A stretch of DNA of 64,000 nt from Mallotus nudiflorus (Eukaryota; Streptophyta; Magnoliopsida; Malpighiales; Euphorbiaceae), in contig CANTUR010000904.1 in assembly GCA_947683625.1 (NCBI GenBank), positions 558,001 to 622,000 on the forward strand. The letters are read 5' to 3'. The notes under the pieces were generated by a model. That model was not told the origin of the DNA. It saw nothing but the letters and a program-made list of their open reading frames with translations, and made no database searches. Positions 24,901-38,485 of the stretch are shown in pieces (positions within the stretch are counted from its first letter, which is position 1; each line of letters begins with the position of its first letter). Position numbers and translations under genes: made by a program.

Positions 24901-25099
24901 CTCGAAAACACATTTTAACACTTAATTACACTGACAGAGTACCTTTTTATTTTATTTTATTTTTTTTGTCTTTAAGTGTGAGATTAATTAATTTTAAAGG
25001 TGGGCAACTGAATATTAGACTATTTATTCAATTACGAATATAATCTGTATGTTTTCAAATCATGTTAAAGAGTAATATAATGGTTGTTTTTGGAAATGA

Positions 25100-26514
25100 G
25101 ATTCCCTCCTATTAAATGAAATTAGATGAAATTCCGCATTGTGTGCAAAAATAATTAATATGCTATGTATAGATAGAGAATTAAAATAATTTTATAAAAA
25201 ATATTTTTATACAATCAAAAATACAAATTATTTATGTTCATTAAACTCAAACTTGATGAATAAAATTTGTTTAAAAATTAAAATAAAAAAGTGTTAAGCA
25301 ATCTTCATTAAATTGTGATAACAACAACTTAATCCTTTATTTGTTATAATATTTATTTCTGTTTTAGAACATTTAAATTCTATAAATATAATAGATACCA
25401 AAATGCATATACATGAGAAAAAAATTAATAAAAAATGCAATATATAACCAAATATTACTATAAATTTTGAAGAAATTGAAAAACATTAAATAATTCAAAC
25501 AACTTTTAATTTCATTGATATAATTACTTTATTAATGTAAAAGAATATTCTACAAAATAATTTTTCTTTGATTAATTTTCATTACAATTCAAGTTCAAAA
25601 CATTCAAAAGAAAGAAAAAGATTTAACGGCTTATCTTTTGATCATAGTTGTTGTTTATAACATCAATGTCTTCTTTTCATAAATGAAAAATGTTTAAATT
25701 ATATATATAAAAAATTAAAGACATGAAAAATACTTACTTTAAAAACAAAAGACTAAAAATAACAAATTAACCCACATGCAATATAAATTTGGAATCTTAG
25801 TAAGAATGGCAGATAAGGTATCAAATTAATTATATATATGATAATATAAGAAAAAAATAAAAAATAGAAAATTAGCAACAACAAAAGAAAAATTTATATC
25901 TTATTGTGGTCTAAATATCGACGATCACAAAAAGAAAAAAAAAATGTGAGAAATATAATAAATAAAAAATTGTAAATTATAAATTACCATCTAAATGTAG
26001 ATGATGATAGGAGAAAAAAAAACAGAGAGAAAAATGTGGGAATAAGAGAAGATTGTAGTTGTTTAGTAAATAGTTGTCCATTAGTTTTCTAAACTAATAA
26101 TTATATGTGAGTATTTTTTATTAGTATTTTTTTAATTAGGACTTCAAAGTTATAGATGTGTATCAACTCTAAAATAATTAAGAGTCACATATTTAGTGAA
26201 TTAAATATACTTTTTTTGTTTAGAAGAAATTTTAAGAAAACACTTCTAAAATGAATGGACACCTTTTTTATTTTTTTATTGAATTGTTTTTTTTTTTTTT
26301 TTAAATTGAAATGTCACCTTTCTTTTCTATTAACTGTATCAGAACTGTTTAGTTGGGGAAAAAAATAGTAACCGTTAACAATATAATGTAATTTATTTCC
26401 ATTTCTCACAACATGGTGTGAAGGCTGTGATTCTCCTTTTAATATATATATAGATACCAAAAAAGTTTAAGGGTAAAATTATTTTTTTATTGTTCACTTT
26501 GTAAAACCGGCATG

Positions 26515-26554
<40 letters not shown>

Positions 26555-28100
26555 TTGAGAGTGTTATTATTTTTTTTAGAGGTGCTAATTCTGATTCTGT
26601 CATTGTTGATCATTTCATATCTCTATCAATAGAAAAAAAATCCAAAAATCTCCAAACTGCCCGATTCTCAACCCACCATGCATCCATATGGGAAAATTAA
26701 AAACTCTACCTTACTTCCTAAAACCTTACCTCCATTCACTTTAAACATACCCTACCTTAAACAAATGACTGAACTCATTAAGAAAAAAAAAAAGCAAATG
26801 ATTGAATTATGAGCTTGGCAAGACACTGAACAAACTGCTTGTTGTGTGAAGTCTGTAAGTACACAAAATTTACACATAATATATTGAAAATATCACTCTT
26901 TCATAAACTATGATCTACCCACCTATTTACTTATTTCTTATCGTTTAAGACTTTATAATCAAATTTTGAAATTAATTTTAAACTAAAACAAAAGATTGCA
27001 ACGTAAAATAGAATGGCTTTGCGAAACTAAAAGAAACTTGTTATGAATTGATTCTCTTTACAATTCTTAATTAATTCTATTTAGTAAGTTTATTAATCTT
27101 GCATATTCTCAGTTTTTCTATATTATTGACTAATTTTTCTCAAGAATTGATCAATTTAATTCATGATCATTACCTCAAGTCTAATCAATTGGACCTTATA
27201 GCTCAAAATATCATTAAAATATTGAGAGTGACTCAACCTATAACGAAAACTGCATATGTTAACTTTGACTTAAAATTTGTCAACTCAAACAAACTTAAAT
27301 TTTGATATGTAAGTTTAATTTTGAAAGTTTAAAATATCTACTTTAAATATTTAAAAGGTCTTTTTATCATTTTGAAACTCCAACATGTCAAAATTTTCAA
27401 TAAATCTCATAAGGGGAATCAACCCAAACTTTAAAATTGCACTTTAAACTCCAATATACTCCTAATTCACTAAAACAACCAATCAGCTCATATGATCATA
27501 AAATAAATCATTAAACTAAATATAAATGAGTTAAAAATATGTAAAATTTGGCTCTCATCGTTTCTCCCTATGGATAGTAGGACAAGGAATTAAACATGTC
27601 TTTTTGCAATTCTTCGAACCCTTACACTATTTTTGAAAATAGAGAAAAAAAAATAAAGAAAATAAAGAGAAAATATAAAAGGAAAATAATTTTTTTTCCT
27701 TTTTTATATTTCGATGGAGAAAAAATAAAAGAGGAAAGAAAATAAACAATTTTAAATTAATATGTTAATTTTTTCTCTAGAATTTAAATTATATTTAATT
27801 ATCATTATTTTTCTCTTTCCCCTCCACCTTCTTTTCCTTTTGGAGAGATAATTTTGAGTAGAAAATTGTATACATTTTCTTTTTTCTTGTATTTTCATTC
27901 CTTTTCAAATATCAAAAAGTGATTTTTATTTCTCATTTTCCTCATCTATTCTCCTTCCTTACTTATTTTTCACCATTATAAACATAGAGTTTAAAGAAAG
28001 TTATGAATATGTAAGTGAAAAAGTATTCAAGTAATAATTTCTTTCCAAAAATATTTTAAAATGTAAAGTTCAATTTCTACTATTATTGATTTAAATTAGA
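25100..28100. other. AT-rich intergenic region
   Basis: No gene is supported. 26440-26980 matches 22170-22730 (the upstream end of the C/D duplication; anchor AACAAACTGCTTGTTGTGT). A (TTA)n run lies at 26517-26554. The stretch 25100-26400 has no counterpart on the C side and may be an insertion. 27000-28100 shows nothing I recognise. Confidence 0.6.
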
Positions 28101-28380
28101 AGGGTACCCCTATTGTAGAATACACTAAGAGCGAACAACGACCATAAAAAAGAATATGGAAAATTATTTTGTATTAATATAAAGTAGTACAACTTTTGAA
28201 ACTTAGTATCTGGTGTAGTATATATGCGGGTATATCAAAGCAACCAATAATTAAATTTCAAAGGGATCAAATGAGGGCACACACTCATTATTTAATTCCA
28301 CTAATTCTTCCAAATTAAACAGTCTTGAATAACAGGAACACCAATCTTCAATCCACTTAATCAAATCGAAGCTCTCTTCG

Positions 28381-28971
28381 TCAGTTTGCAGGGCCATAAT
28401 TGGTCACGCATGCTTGTGAGCATCCATCCACGCAGCCTTCTACTTCATCCAAACCTTTTGAAAAAAGAAAGAAAGCAAGAAAGAAAAACAAAATGTATCA
28501 TTAGCCCATTATTTTCATTTATATGTGCATTAAAATGTTTTAAAAAAATTCATGATCTACTGCAAGCAAACTATAGCTCGCAGGTCATGCATTTGCAAGC
28601 AGAAAAAATAAAGTTATATTTAATATATGCCATGAGACATGCAATCGACTACTGAACTACTAATCCAGTAATTAAAGAAAGAAATTATATTTACGATAGT
28701 TGTCTTTGGAGATGAGGTTGGAGCACTTGGAAGTAGCACAGCCAAAAGTACAAAACTGATGGGTGCTTTCAGTAGTGCTTTGTGCAACTGGGTGCACAAT
28801 GCACTTAGCGAGGCATCGAAATGGGCAAGCAGGGTCCCATGGTGGAATAGTACAGTCAATTAAACAAGGCTTCATGCAATTCTTGAAATCCTTGAACCAG
28901 GCATTGGACTGCCCTGCAAGCATCCCTATCATCACAAACATCAAAAGGAATGACAATGCTTTTCTCTCCAT
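28381..28971 (-). CDS. Thionin-like cysteine-rich peptide E
   Basis: Exon 1 is 28695-28971 and exon 2 is 28381-28454. The 240-nt intron is phase 1 with donor GTAAAT and acceptor AAAAG. The product is 116 residues starting MERK, with a signal peptide ending QSNA. Modules are NCMKPCLIDC, ACPFRCLAKC, FCTFGCATSKC and GCVDGCSQAC, giving 12 cysteines. It belongs to the E-H subfamily, whose exon 2 starts at GTTTGGAT where A-D have an AT start. Counted by hand, the mature part is close to neutral or weakly acidic. It is the paralogue of F, sharing about 1 kb of flank on each side. No lesion is seen. Confidence 0.88.
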
Positions 28972-29044
28972 TTTTTATTCTTTGTTAATCAAGACACTAC
29001 TATTCTACCTCTTCTGGGCACTGAAATTAGGCCCTTCTGTTGTG

Positions 29045-29052
29045 TTTATATA
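29045..29052 (-). promoter_or_regulatory. TATA box of gene E
   Basis: TATATAAA about 75-82 nt upstream of the start codon. The TGCAACAGCT motif lies further up near 29221-29231. Confidence 0.7.
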
Positions 29053-29299
29053 GTAGATATACCATGAGCATCCACTCATATAAGTAAGTAAATCTATGCT
29101 CAAATGGAAATAGAACAAATACAAAAAATTAATCATGCCGTTCTAGATAAACATTACCCAAAATCCAGAGAAAAAAAGACAACAAATTCCTCGGTTGGCT
29201 ATGAGCAATTTAGAGGAAAGAGCTGTTGCAACCTACCTTATATATCAAAACTGCACTAATTAATTGATGTATTTTTCTTTTTGACTACCATATATATAT

Positions 29300-30254
29300 A
29301 TAGTGCAGTGTGTTGAGTCTTGTTTTTGGTTGTGGTTGCTTCATATAATGAATATTTTGTACATTTGAATCTCTCCTCATTTTTATCTATACTTTCTATC
29401 AGTCATGATAGAACTTATATATTAAGGCAAGCAATAGATTATGACTTGTGGATTTGAATTCACTGTAAAAAAAAAAAAAAGAAAAAGGACCAATTAATTT
29501 TCTGATACCCACAAACCATTTATAAGCAAATCAATTATACAATAGCTTTTATTGTGGGCGTGCCCGCATATATACAGCCAAAAGGTTAATCATACAATTG
29601 TGTTTTATTGTAATTTTCATTTTAGGAAAATTCAAACCAATTAATTTTAGAAATATGGTCCTACATGTACCGAATCGTGGGATGATTTAGAACTTTAATT
29701 TTTTTACTATCAATTTTTATTGGTTCAACGTTAATTTTTCACCAATTACACCCAAAGAAAAGTTCTAAAAAACTAATTAAAAGCATTTCAAAAGCTCAAA
29801 GACCAAAAGTAGTGCAAAGAGAAAATAGAGAAAAAGAAAAAGACGCATTGCATGATTTGACAGTGTATCAGTTGTGAATGGAAGGCTTAACAAATGTGAG
29901 AGACTGTTCATATTTGATTAAATCCTTGGTGAACATTTCTCTATATATAACACAGATCTTCAACCTTTGAATCAACATAAAATTGGCCAATATTTGCAAG
30001 TTCTATTCTTCTTCATGCATCCAAACCTAAATAATAATGTCAGATTCTTGTTCAAACTTATCTACACTTGGTGTACTACACTCAATAATGGAATTTGTAA
30101 TATAAAGATTTATATCTCATTTTTATTAGTTAAGTATAAATTACTTGATTGATGTGTCACAATTGTATCATTATGTGTAACGCACTTGATATAAGTAAGA
30201 ATCTCCTGATAGTAATACTAATAATAATAATTTTATACTTTATAAACTATGAAT
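29300..30254. other. Intergenic region upstream of gene E
   Basis: No gene is supported. It ends at the insertion site of the complete gypsy element. TATAAACTATGAATGCTAC at its end matches the uninterrupted site near 53460. Confidence 0.5.
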
Positions 30255-30259
30255 GCTAC
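30255..30259. other. Target site duplication, left copy (GCTAC)
   Basis: GCTAC directly before the 5' LTR. The same 5-mer follows the 3' LTR at 41729-41733. Confidence 0.9.
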
Positions 30260-33200
30260 TGTAATATCCCGTGTTTTTTTTTAAATATTTTTACACTGTT
30301 CCGGGATATGCAGTGTTAATAATTTATGTATATTATATGATATTTTTACGAGTTAATATGTATTTAAAACCTATTTTAATTATTGTGTATTATTTTCAGT
30401 GTTTTACGTAAAATTTTCCCGGGACTTGCATTTTCGGGGAAATTTTCACGTAAACAATGTATTATTAATTGTTTTAAATGTATTTTCGGACTTGCATGAA
30501 CTCATGCGTATTTTTAAATTATTAAATAAAGTCTATGTGTGTATATTTATTTAATTAGGGTTTAATATTACCCTAATATGATATTAATTATTTATTAGTT
30601 TTATTGTTATTTAATTATTTTTATTTAGTATAAATTATTAAAATATTAAATTTTTATGTGTGTGGTGTATATTTGATGTGTGTAATTTAATATTATTTTA
30701 ATATATAGTGTAAAGTATATATATATACATATATACATTAAAAATTGTCAAAATTACAAAAGTTTGGAAAATTACAAAACTGCCCCCGTGAGTTTCTTCT
30801 TCCTCCCGACCGCTCCCTTCACCGTCCAGTCGCTGCTACTGCCGTTTCTTCACCGTGGGTGTGCCGTCCGGTGTGCCACCACCTTCCCCAGCCTTCCTCG
30901 CCGCCTGTGGTAACCATTTCCGGCGCCTGGAAGCCATTTTTGGCAGGAGAAGCCGAAAGTCGATCCATCGTCGATCACGTCGATTTCGGCCACCGTTTTC
31001 GACACCGCCGGTATCTTTCTTCTCCTTGAGCTCTGATGAGTGTCATTCTAGTTTTGGTTTGAGCTAAAATGGTCTAGAATTGCTTAGGTTTCGAATTTTC
31101 AATTTCGGCCTATTAGGGTTTTTGATTTTTTTTGAGCTTCGAATTGGATGATTCATGAAAACTCCCTTCACAAATGTTGTTCCTAGTAGCTCAATCTACA
31201 TGTATGAATTTTTGTAGAATTTTTGGAGATTTTTTGGATTTTTGGGTATTTTTGAATATTTTAATATTATTTTCTAATTTTCGGAAATTAATTATTTAAA
31301 TTATGAAATTGGAGTTTATGGTTGAATTATGTGTTGAAATGAATTATAGGAATTTATTTGGAATTTTTATGAATTTCTAAGTATTTATTTTGAATTATTG
31401 AAGTTTATGTGATTTTGAGAAATTAGGGTTAATTGTGTTTTAAATTGAATTTAATTGTTTAATTGAGTTTAATTATTGATATTATTGATAAATATGTTGA
31501 GAAAATTAATTTTGGATAATTGTATAATTTTTGGTGAATTTTTGAAATAATTTAAGTATATTTATATATATAGGGGTATTTTGGTAATTTTACCCTAAAT
31601 TGGCTAAAAATGTAATTTAATTGGTTTTAATAGTTATTTAAGGTATAAAAATGATTTCTACAAAATATTTGGTATTTTTAACTAATTAAAACTATTTTTC
31701 GTGAATTATTTTCAATTATATATATAATATACGGTTTTTCTAATAAAATGAGTTTTTATCGGTTTTTACAGTGTTTTAAGGTTAATTATGTAATTTCTAC
31801 CTATGAAATGTATTTCTATGATATAAGGATATTTTTGGTATATCTGGAATTATTCTATGTTTGTGGACCCCGGTCGGTGGACTGTAGTTTGGAGTCCGAC
31901 CGTGGGATTTTGGTTGTGCCTTGTGTAGTTTTCAAAGTGTATTTCTTTGCAGGGTCGGCTCTACTCTTTTGAGTAGAGAGATGTCCATTTTACAGGGGAG
32001 GTTCTGCCGAATTTTTGATAGAATTCTCATAAAACGTGATATCCAGTCGAACCCTAATTCTATTTCCATATTTTAATACTCTAGATTGAATTCTAGGATT
32101 TCTGTGAGGTTTATTCTGATGTCGATTATTTATTGCTTGTTTAGTTGCGCCGAGACCGAGGGCTAGTGGACCAATCCCGTCGGACCTATCTCGTGGAACG
32201 CATTAGGTGAGTTACTATACTATATATATATGTTTAGGATGCATGATTTAGAAATGCATGTTTTATGTTGATTAAATATGCATAAATAATTTGATTATTT
32301 CTTAAGTTTACATTAAGTATATTTTTGGTATATATTAAATTATATGCATGTTTTGTAAATAAAATATATTTAAAATGTTTTTAAATATATTTCGAGCTTA
32401 AGTTATAATTTGACTGGATTTATTTGACGTATATATACTCGAAATATACCTGGTTTACTTTTGGTATATTTCTGGTATATATATGGGTTATATTGTTATT
32501 TCATTTACATTCATGCATCATTTATTTTTGTGAATGAATGTTTTACATTATTAATGATGAAGGATATCAATAGAACGTGCTACCTAGTGGGCAGCACTAG
32601 GACCGAGTACGTACCGGTACGCCTATAGCATTTAGGCTATATTGCTAACTAATTGTGGATATTGATTTGATATGATTATTGATATGTGAGATGTGGTTTG
32701 GAGGTGTGATTGCTGGAGCTCGGTTGACCAAGTGTCTCGGGGCCAATCATACTGGTAGTCAAACTGCTGGAGCTCGGTTGACTTAGTGTCTCGGGGCCAG
32801 TCTACTGTCCAAATGGATTAAGTGGATATACTTGGAATAAGTGAACCTGTATGGCTAGAGTGTTGTTTAACACTATTTTCTGAGGTTACGTTATTCTAGG
32901 GTTCTATATGATCCTTCATAAACTGGGGTTTTTCAATAAAATATATAAAAAATGATTTTTCTGCATCTGTATGAATTTGCCTGTATATATACATATTAGA
33001 TATGTATTATTGACTGTATGCATTGTCATTTAGAGTGTATGTATATATATTATAGTAATTCACTCAGTGAGGTCTGACTCCCCTCCGTTGACTATTTTTC
33101 AGGAGAGTCAACTTCTTCAGACCTCAGTAGCAGGTCGATACGTCGGATTTCTTCCGCCCTAGCTTCTTTGTGTAAATTATCTACTTGAGTCTTATTTATT

Positions 33201-33500
33201 TTATCTGGACACTGCAGTAGTTGTGAATTAAAGTATTGGATTTCATGTATTTTATTTTAAAGAGATGTATTATATTGAAACTGGATTTGTATTAAAAAGA
33301 TTATATATCTATGGGATGAGATTTGATTTAAATCCAGTTGATGTGAATAATACTATGATATTATGATTTTTATTTCCGCTGCATATTATATTGTTATGAT
33401 TATGCATGTTTATTTTATTTTTAGGCTTGCTACGGGTTCCGAATTCAAAAGAACTCCCGTTCCCTAGCACCGGTCATGGCCCCTGTTTTGGGTCGTGACA
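30260..33500 (+). repeat. 5' LTR
   Basis: TGTAATATCCCG ... GGGTCGTGACA, 3241 bp. A TATA-rich block (30716-30737) precedes a GC-rich island (30780-31030). Splice-like signals follow: acceptor TTTCTTTGCAG (AG at 31951-31952), donor GTGAGT (from 32207) and acceptor ATTTTTCAG (AG at 33101-33102). These agree in several other LTR copies in the window. Confidence 0.95.
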
Positions 33501-33504
33501 AAGT

Positions 33505-33516
33505 TGGTATCGGAGC
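33505..33516 (+). other. Primer binding site
   Basis: TGGTATCGGAGC, one mismatch from the initiator-Met tRNA site TGGTATCAGAGC, 4 nt after the LTR end. Confidence 0.85.
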
Positions 33517-33697
33517 GGAGTTCTGTGTCAGGGCTTAGTTATGTGAGTTGTGGCCCTAGTTTTAAAGTTGTGTTTTCTGTTGGACTACTGCAGTGTATTA
33601 GGTTCGAGTATGTCTTGATAAGTATTCCTTGTTGTAGTTTTCAGCGTTATTCCTCCGTTGTCTATTTTGTCTGAATCTTTTCGTTTGTCTTTTCAGT

Positions 33698-36600
33698 ATG
33701 AGGAGGCGAGCGCGTGTCGCTCCACCGGTCGTTGAGGCCGAGGATGATGAGTCTTTTCAAGATAAGGTTTTACCTCCTGAGCAGCCAGTTAGACGTAGAG
33801 GTCGTGGCAGAGGTAGACCTCGAGGAGCGGCAGGTCACCGTAGGCAGAGAGAGTTACAGGACGAGGAGCTTGTTGAGCCTGAGTTTGATGTTCCTGTTCC
33901 TCCAGTTGTTCAGCCTGCCTACCAGCAGGGTATGTCTGACCCTGAGGCAGCTTTGTTCTATGCCCGAGTTGGCAGGATTGCTTTTGATGGTACTTCCGAT
34001 CCGTTAGATTTTCTGCATGCGATTGAGACTAGGACTCGGACTGCTCATACCGAGTACCAGCGGATCATGATCATTGAGTTGTCTGTCGAGGGACCAGCTC
34101 TAGATTGGTTCATTCAGATGATCCAGCCCTATATGATGATGATGACATGGGCTCAGTTTCGAGAGTGATTCATGAGGAGATTCTGTCTAGAGCCTCTTCG
34201 TTTGAGTTATCGTCTCCGTCTGATCAGTATTTCTCGTGGAGATCGATCTGTAGAGGAGTATACCCGAGAGTTTCTTCGTCTGGGTAGATATGCTGAGGAT
34301 CTGATGCGAGATCAGTATTTCGCTATTACTACATACGTTACTAGTTTGGGTTCAGCTTTTGTTGGTATGCCTACAGCAGGCCTTACTCTCGAGTTTGTGA
34401 TTGAGCTAGCCAAGGAGATTGAGCTGAGATTAGTTAGGCAGGGAGCGATGCCTGATTATTACCAGCTAGGAGTTCAGTCGAGTGGATTGCAGGCTACTCC
34501 ATATTCGAGTTTTCATGTTGGTTCGAGTAGTCAGTAGCGAGGTCCGACTCAGCAGAGTCAGAGACAGCAGCAGCGAGTGCATCGGAGCAGTAGACATGGC
34601 CGTGGAGGTTAGCGTAGATCTTTCAGATTTGGGTCAGGTGCTTCGAGCAGCAGCAGTGGTCGTAGTTCTGGATCAGCGGCCAGTGTTTGTCAGACTTGTG
34701 GTAGAGTCCATCAGGGACCGTGTTATCTGACACCGCTAATATGTTTCAGATGCGGGCAGACAAGACATTTTGCCAGATCGTGTCCTTATTCCGGGTATCA
34801 GCAGTAGCAGATTCCGCGATTCCCACAGCAGTCGATTGCTAGTGCAGCACCCGTGCCATTTCAGTTACCACCAGCCCAGCATCAGAGTTCCACTCAGTTT
34901 GTTCCACAACAGAGTCATGGTAGAGGTACTAGAGGAGGTGCCAGAGGTGTTGGCTAGGCTTCTACCAGTTAGCAGGGAGGTCGAGGTCAGGCCAGAGTTT
35001 TTCATCTGACTCAGCAGGATGCTCAGGCATCTAATGCAGTCGTGGCAGGTATTGTTTCTGTTTGTTACCTGGATGCTTGGGTTTTGTTTGATCCGGGTGC
35101 CACGCATTCGTTTGTTTCTCCTATTTTTGCTTCTAAATCTTATTGGCAAGCTTCGAGGATGGCTTTTCCTTTTTCTGTTGCCACTCCTCTGAGTGATTCT
35201 TTGGACGCCGATATTGTTCTTTCTGGTTGTCCAGTTCTCGTGGGAGATAGAGAATTATCCGCTGATTTGATATTGTTGGATGTGATGGAGTTTGATGTTA
35301 TTCTGGGAATGGATTGGTTATCTCAGCATTTTACCGTGGTAGATTGCAGGAATAAGGAGGTGACTTTTAGAATTCCTGGTGAAGTAGAGTTTAAGTTTAT
35401 TGGTGATAGGAGTTCAGCACCTCAGAATCTCATTTCTACTATTACAGCTAGAAAGTTGTTGAGGAAAGGTTGTCAGGGGTTTTTGGCATTGGTTAGGGAT
35501 ACGTCAGTGGAGAAGTTGTCACCCACAGATGTTTCGGTTGCTTGTGAGTTTCTTGATATTTTTCCCGAGGAGTTACCAGGTTTACCACCTCACAGAGAGA
35601 TTGAGTTCTGTATAGATGTGGTCCCAGGTACTACTCCTATATCTATGCCACCCTATCGTATGGCTCCTGCAGAGTTGAGAGAGCTGAAGGAGCAATTGCA
35701 AGAGTTGTTGGAGAAAGGTTTCATCAGACCTAGTGTTTCTCCTTGGGGTGCACCAGTCCTGTTTGTGAAGAAGAAGGATGGTACCCTGAGACTGTGCATT
35801 GACTATAGAGAGTTGAATAAAGTGACAGTGAAGAACAAGTATCCTCTCCCGAGGATAGATGACTTGTTTGATCAGCTACAGGGTGCACAGTTCTTTTCTA
35901 AGGTTGACTTGAGGTCGGGTTATCATCAGTTGCGGATTAGTGAATCTGATATTCCTAAGACAGCGTTCCGCACTTGATATGGCCATTATGAGTTTTTGGT
36001 GATGTCTTTTGGTTTGACTAATGCACCAGCAGCTTTTATGGACCTGATGAACAGGGTATTCAGACCGTATGTGGATCAGTTTGTAGTAGTCTTCATTGAT
36101 GATATACTGGTATATTCGAGGAGTATGAAAGAGCATGTATATCACTTGAGGATTGTACTACAGACACTGAGAGATCATCAGCTTTATGCTAAATTCTCGA
36201 AGTGTGATTTTTGGATGGAGAGTGTTTCTTTTCTTGGACACGTAGTGTCTAAAGAAGGTATTCAGGTTGATCCACAGAAGATTGAGGCAGTATCTGAATG
36301 GCCTAGACCTACTTCTGTTACGGAGATTCGGAGTTTTCTGGGTTTAGCCGGGTATTATAGACGGTTTGTGTAAGATTTTTCCAGGATAGCAGCCCATATG
36401 ACTCGCTTAACTCAGAAGAATGTTAGATTCGAGTGGTCAGAAGCTTGTGAGAATAGTTTTCAGTTGTTGAAGGAGAAGTTGACCACAGCGCCAGTATTAG
36501 CTTTGCCTAATAGTGTGGATAAGTTCACAGTTTACTGTGATGCCTCTAGAATTGGTCTTGGTTGTGTGTTGATGCAGAATGGAAGGGTGATAGCCTATGC

Positions 36601-38362
36601 TTCGAGGCAGTTGAAGAAGCATGAGCAGAACTATCCTACACATGATCTTGAGATGGCTGCAGTGATCTTTGCTTTGAAGATTTGGAGACATTATCTGTAC
36701 GGGGTGACTTGTGAGATATTTACTGATCACAAGAGCCTTAAGTACATTTTCCAGCAGCGAGATTTGAATCTGAGGCAGAGAAGATGGTTGGAATTGTTGA
36801 AGGATTATGATTGCGAGATTCTTTACCATCCGGGTAAAGCTAATGTTGTAGCAGATGCCTTGAGTAGGAAGTCCTCAGGTAGTCTTGCTCACATCGGTGT
36901 TGAGAGGAGACCATTGATCCAGGAGTTGCATCTGATGGTGGATCAAGGTCTGATGATGAAGATCAGTAGATCAGGTGGACTGTTAGCTCAGTTTAAAGTA
37001 CGATCTGTACTGAGGGATAAGATTAAAGCAGCTCAGAGCCGAGATCCTATTCTAAAAGAGCTTGCAGAGAATATCAGAGCAGGGAAGTTCACTGATTTCA
37101 CACTCGATGATGACGGTGTGTTGTGGATCAGTGGTAGATTATGTGTTCCTGACGTGGATGATTTGAGAGAGGAGATTTTAGAGGAAGCACATTCTACAGC
37201 CTACAGCGTTCATCCAGGTGTTACTAAGATGTACCACAGTATCAGAGATTTATACTGGTGGGATGGATTGAAGAAGGATGTCGCTGATTATGTTGCTAAG
37301 TGCTTGACGTGTCAGCAAGTGAAAGCCGAACATCATAAGCCTTCTGGGAAGCTTCTGCCTTTTCCTATTCCCGAGTGGAAGTGGGAAAGGATAGCTATGG
37401 ATTTTGTGGTCGGTTTACCTCGTTCGAAGGATGGATACGATTCCATCTGGGTGATCGTAGACAGGTTGATGAAGTCTGCACATTTCTTGCTGGTGAAAGC
37501 CACATATTCAGTTGCTAGATTGGCGAAGTTGTATGTGAAGCATATTATGTGCCTTCATGGAGTACCTGTGTCCATTGTATCAGATAGAGGTTCGGTGTTT
37601 ACTTCTCATTTTTGGCAGAAGTTGCAGGAAGCGATGGGCACTAGGTTGGATTTCAGTACTGCTTTTCATCCTCAGACAGATGGTCAGTCTGAGAGGACGA
37701 TCCAAACACTGGAAGATATGTTGAGGATGTGTGTCCTGGATTTGGGAGGTAGCTGGGATGATCATTTGTCACTTGTTGAGTTTGCATATAATAACAGCTA
37801 CCATAGCAGTATTGGTATGGCACCGTATGAGGCTTTGTATGGAAGGAAGTGTAGATCCCCGTTGAGTTGGGATGAGATTGGTGAGAGAGCTTTGACTGGA
37901 CCAGAGATGGTTCAGGATGCTGCAGAGAAAGTCGTCGTGATTAAGCGAAGATTAGAGACCGCAGTTAGCAGACAGAAGAGTTATGCGGACCCTAGGCGTA
38001 GAGATGTGGAGTTTCAGGTTAGAGATTTTATTTTTCTGAAGGTATCTCCGATGAAGGGTGTGATGAGATTTGGTAGAAAGGGTAAGTTAGCACCGAGTTA
38101 CATTGGACCGTTTGAGATTCTTGAGAGAATTGACACTGTTGCATATCGGTTGGATTTGCCTTCGAGTATGTCATAGGTGCATCCAGTATTTCATATCTCG
38201 ATGTTGAGGAAGTATATCTCAGACCCTTCACACGTGTTACAACCTGACAGTGTAGAAGTGAGTGAAGATTTGACGTTTGTAGAAGAACCTGTGGCGATCA
38301 TTGATTATCAAGTTCGACAGTTGCGATCGAAGCAGATTCTGATGGTCAAGTTCTGTGGGTAG
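33698..38362 (+). pseudogene. gag-pol polyprotein, nine premature stops
   Basis: One frame runs throughout. Gag starts with an RG-rich region and has a CCHC knuckle (C-x2-C-x4-H-x4-C, 34742-34783). The protease has DPGATHSF near 35090. The reverse transcriptase has [16 protein letters not shown] near 35780 and FIDDILVYS at about 36092-36118. RNase H has YCDAS near 36535. Integrase has a zinc-binding H/C region (37200-37320), then the D, D and E of the catalytic triad near 37400, 37580 and 37690. The tail LRKYISDPSH...EEPVAIIDYQVRQ begins the chromodomain region. Stops are at 34166 (TGA), 34535, 34610, 34805, 34955 and 34970 (TAG), 35975 (TGA), 36371 (TAA) and 38174 (TAG). A net 2-nt loss near 38345-38355 shifts the last ~80 nt out of frame. 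Gag begins 1 nt after a CTTTTCAG, an acceptor-like site. Confidence 0.93.
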
Positions 38363-38472
38363 TGACAGAGTCGAGGAGCATACGTGGGAGACTGAAGCTG
38401 AGATGCGAGCTTCTTACCCGTATCTCTTTCCTTCTTGATCTTGTTTTCTGGAATTCGGGGACAAATTCCTAT

Positions 38473-38485
38473 AAGGGGGGAAGAC
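38473..38485 (+). other. Polypurine tract
   Basis: AAGGGGGGAAGAC directly before the 3' LTR, the expected plus-strand primer position. Confidence 0.85.

Noticed and set aside
26512..26700. Frame starting MCYYYYYY
   Set aside because: Translation of a (TTA)n microsatellite.
30745..31067. Open frame in the GC-rich island of the LTR, repeated at 38971-39293, read as a protein gene
   Set aside because: It lies wholly inside the LTR, has no conserved domain, and its frame is not kept in the solo LTR at 2400-2650. It is better explained as leader sequence.
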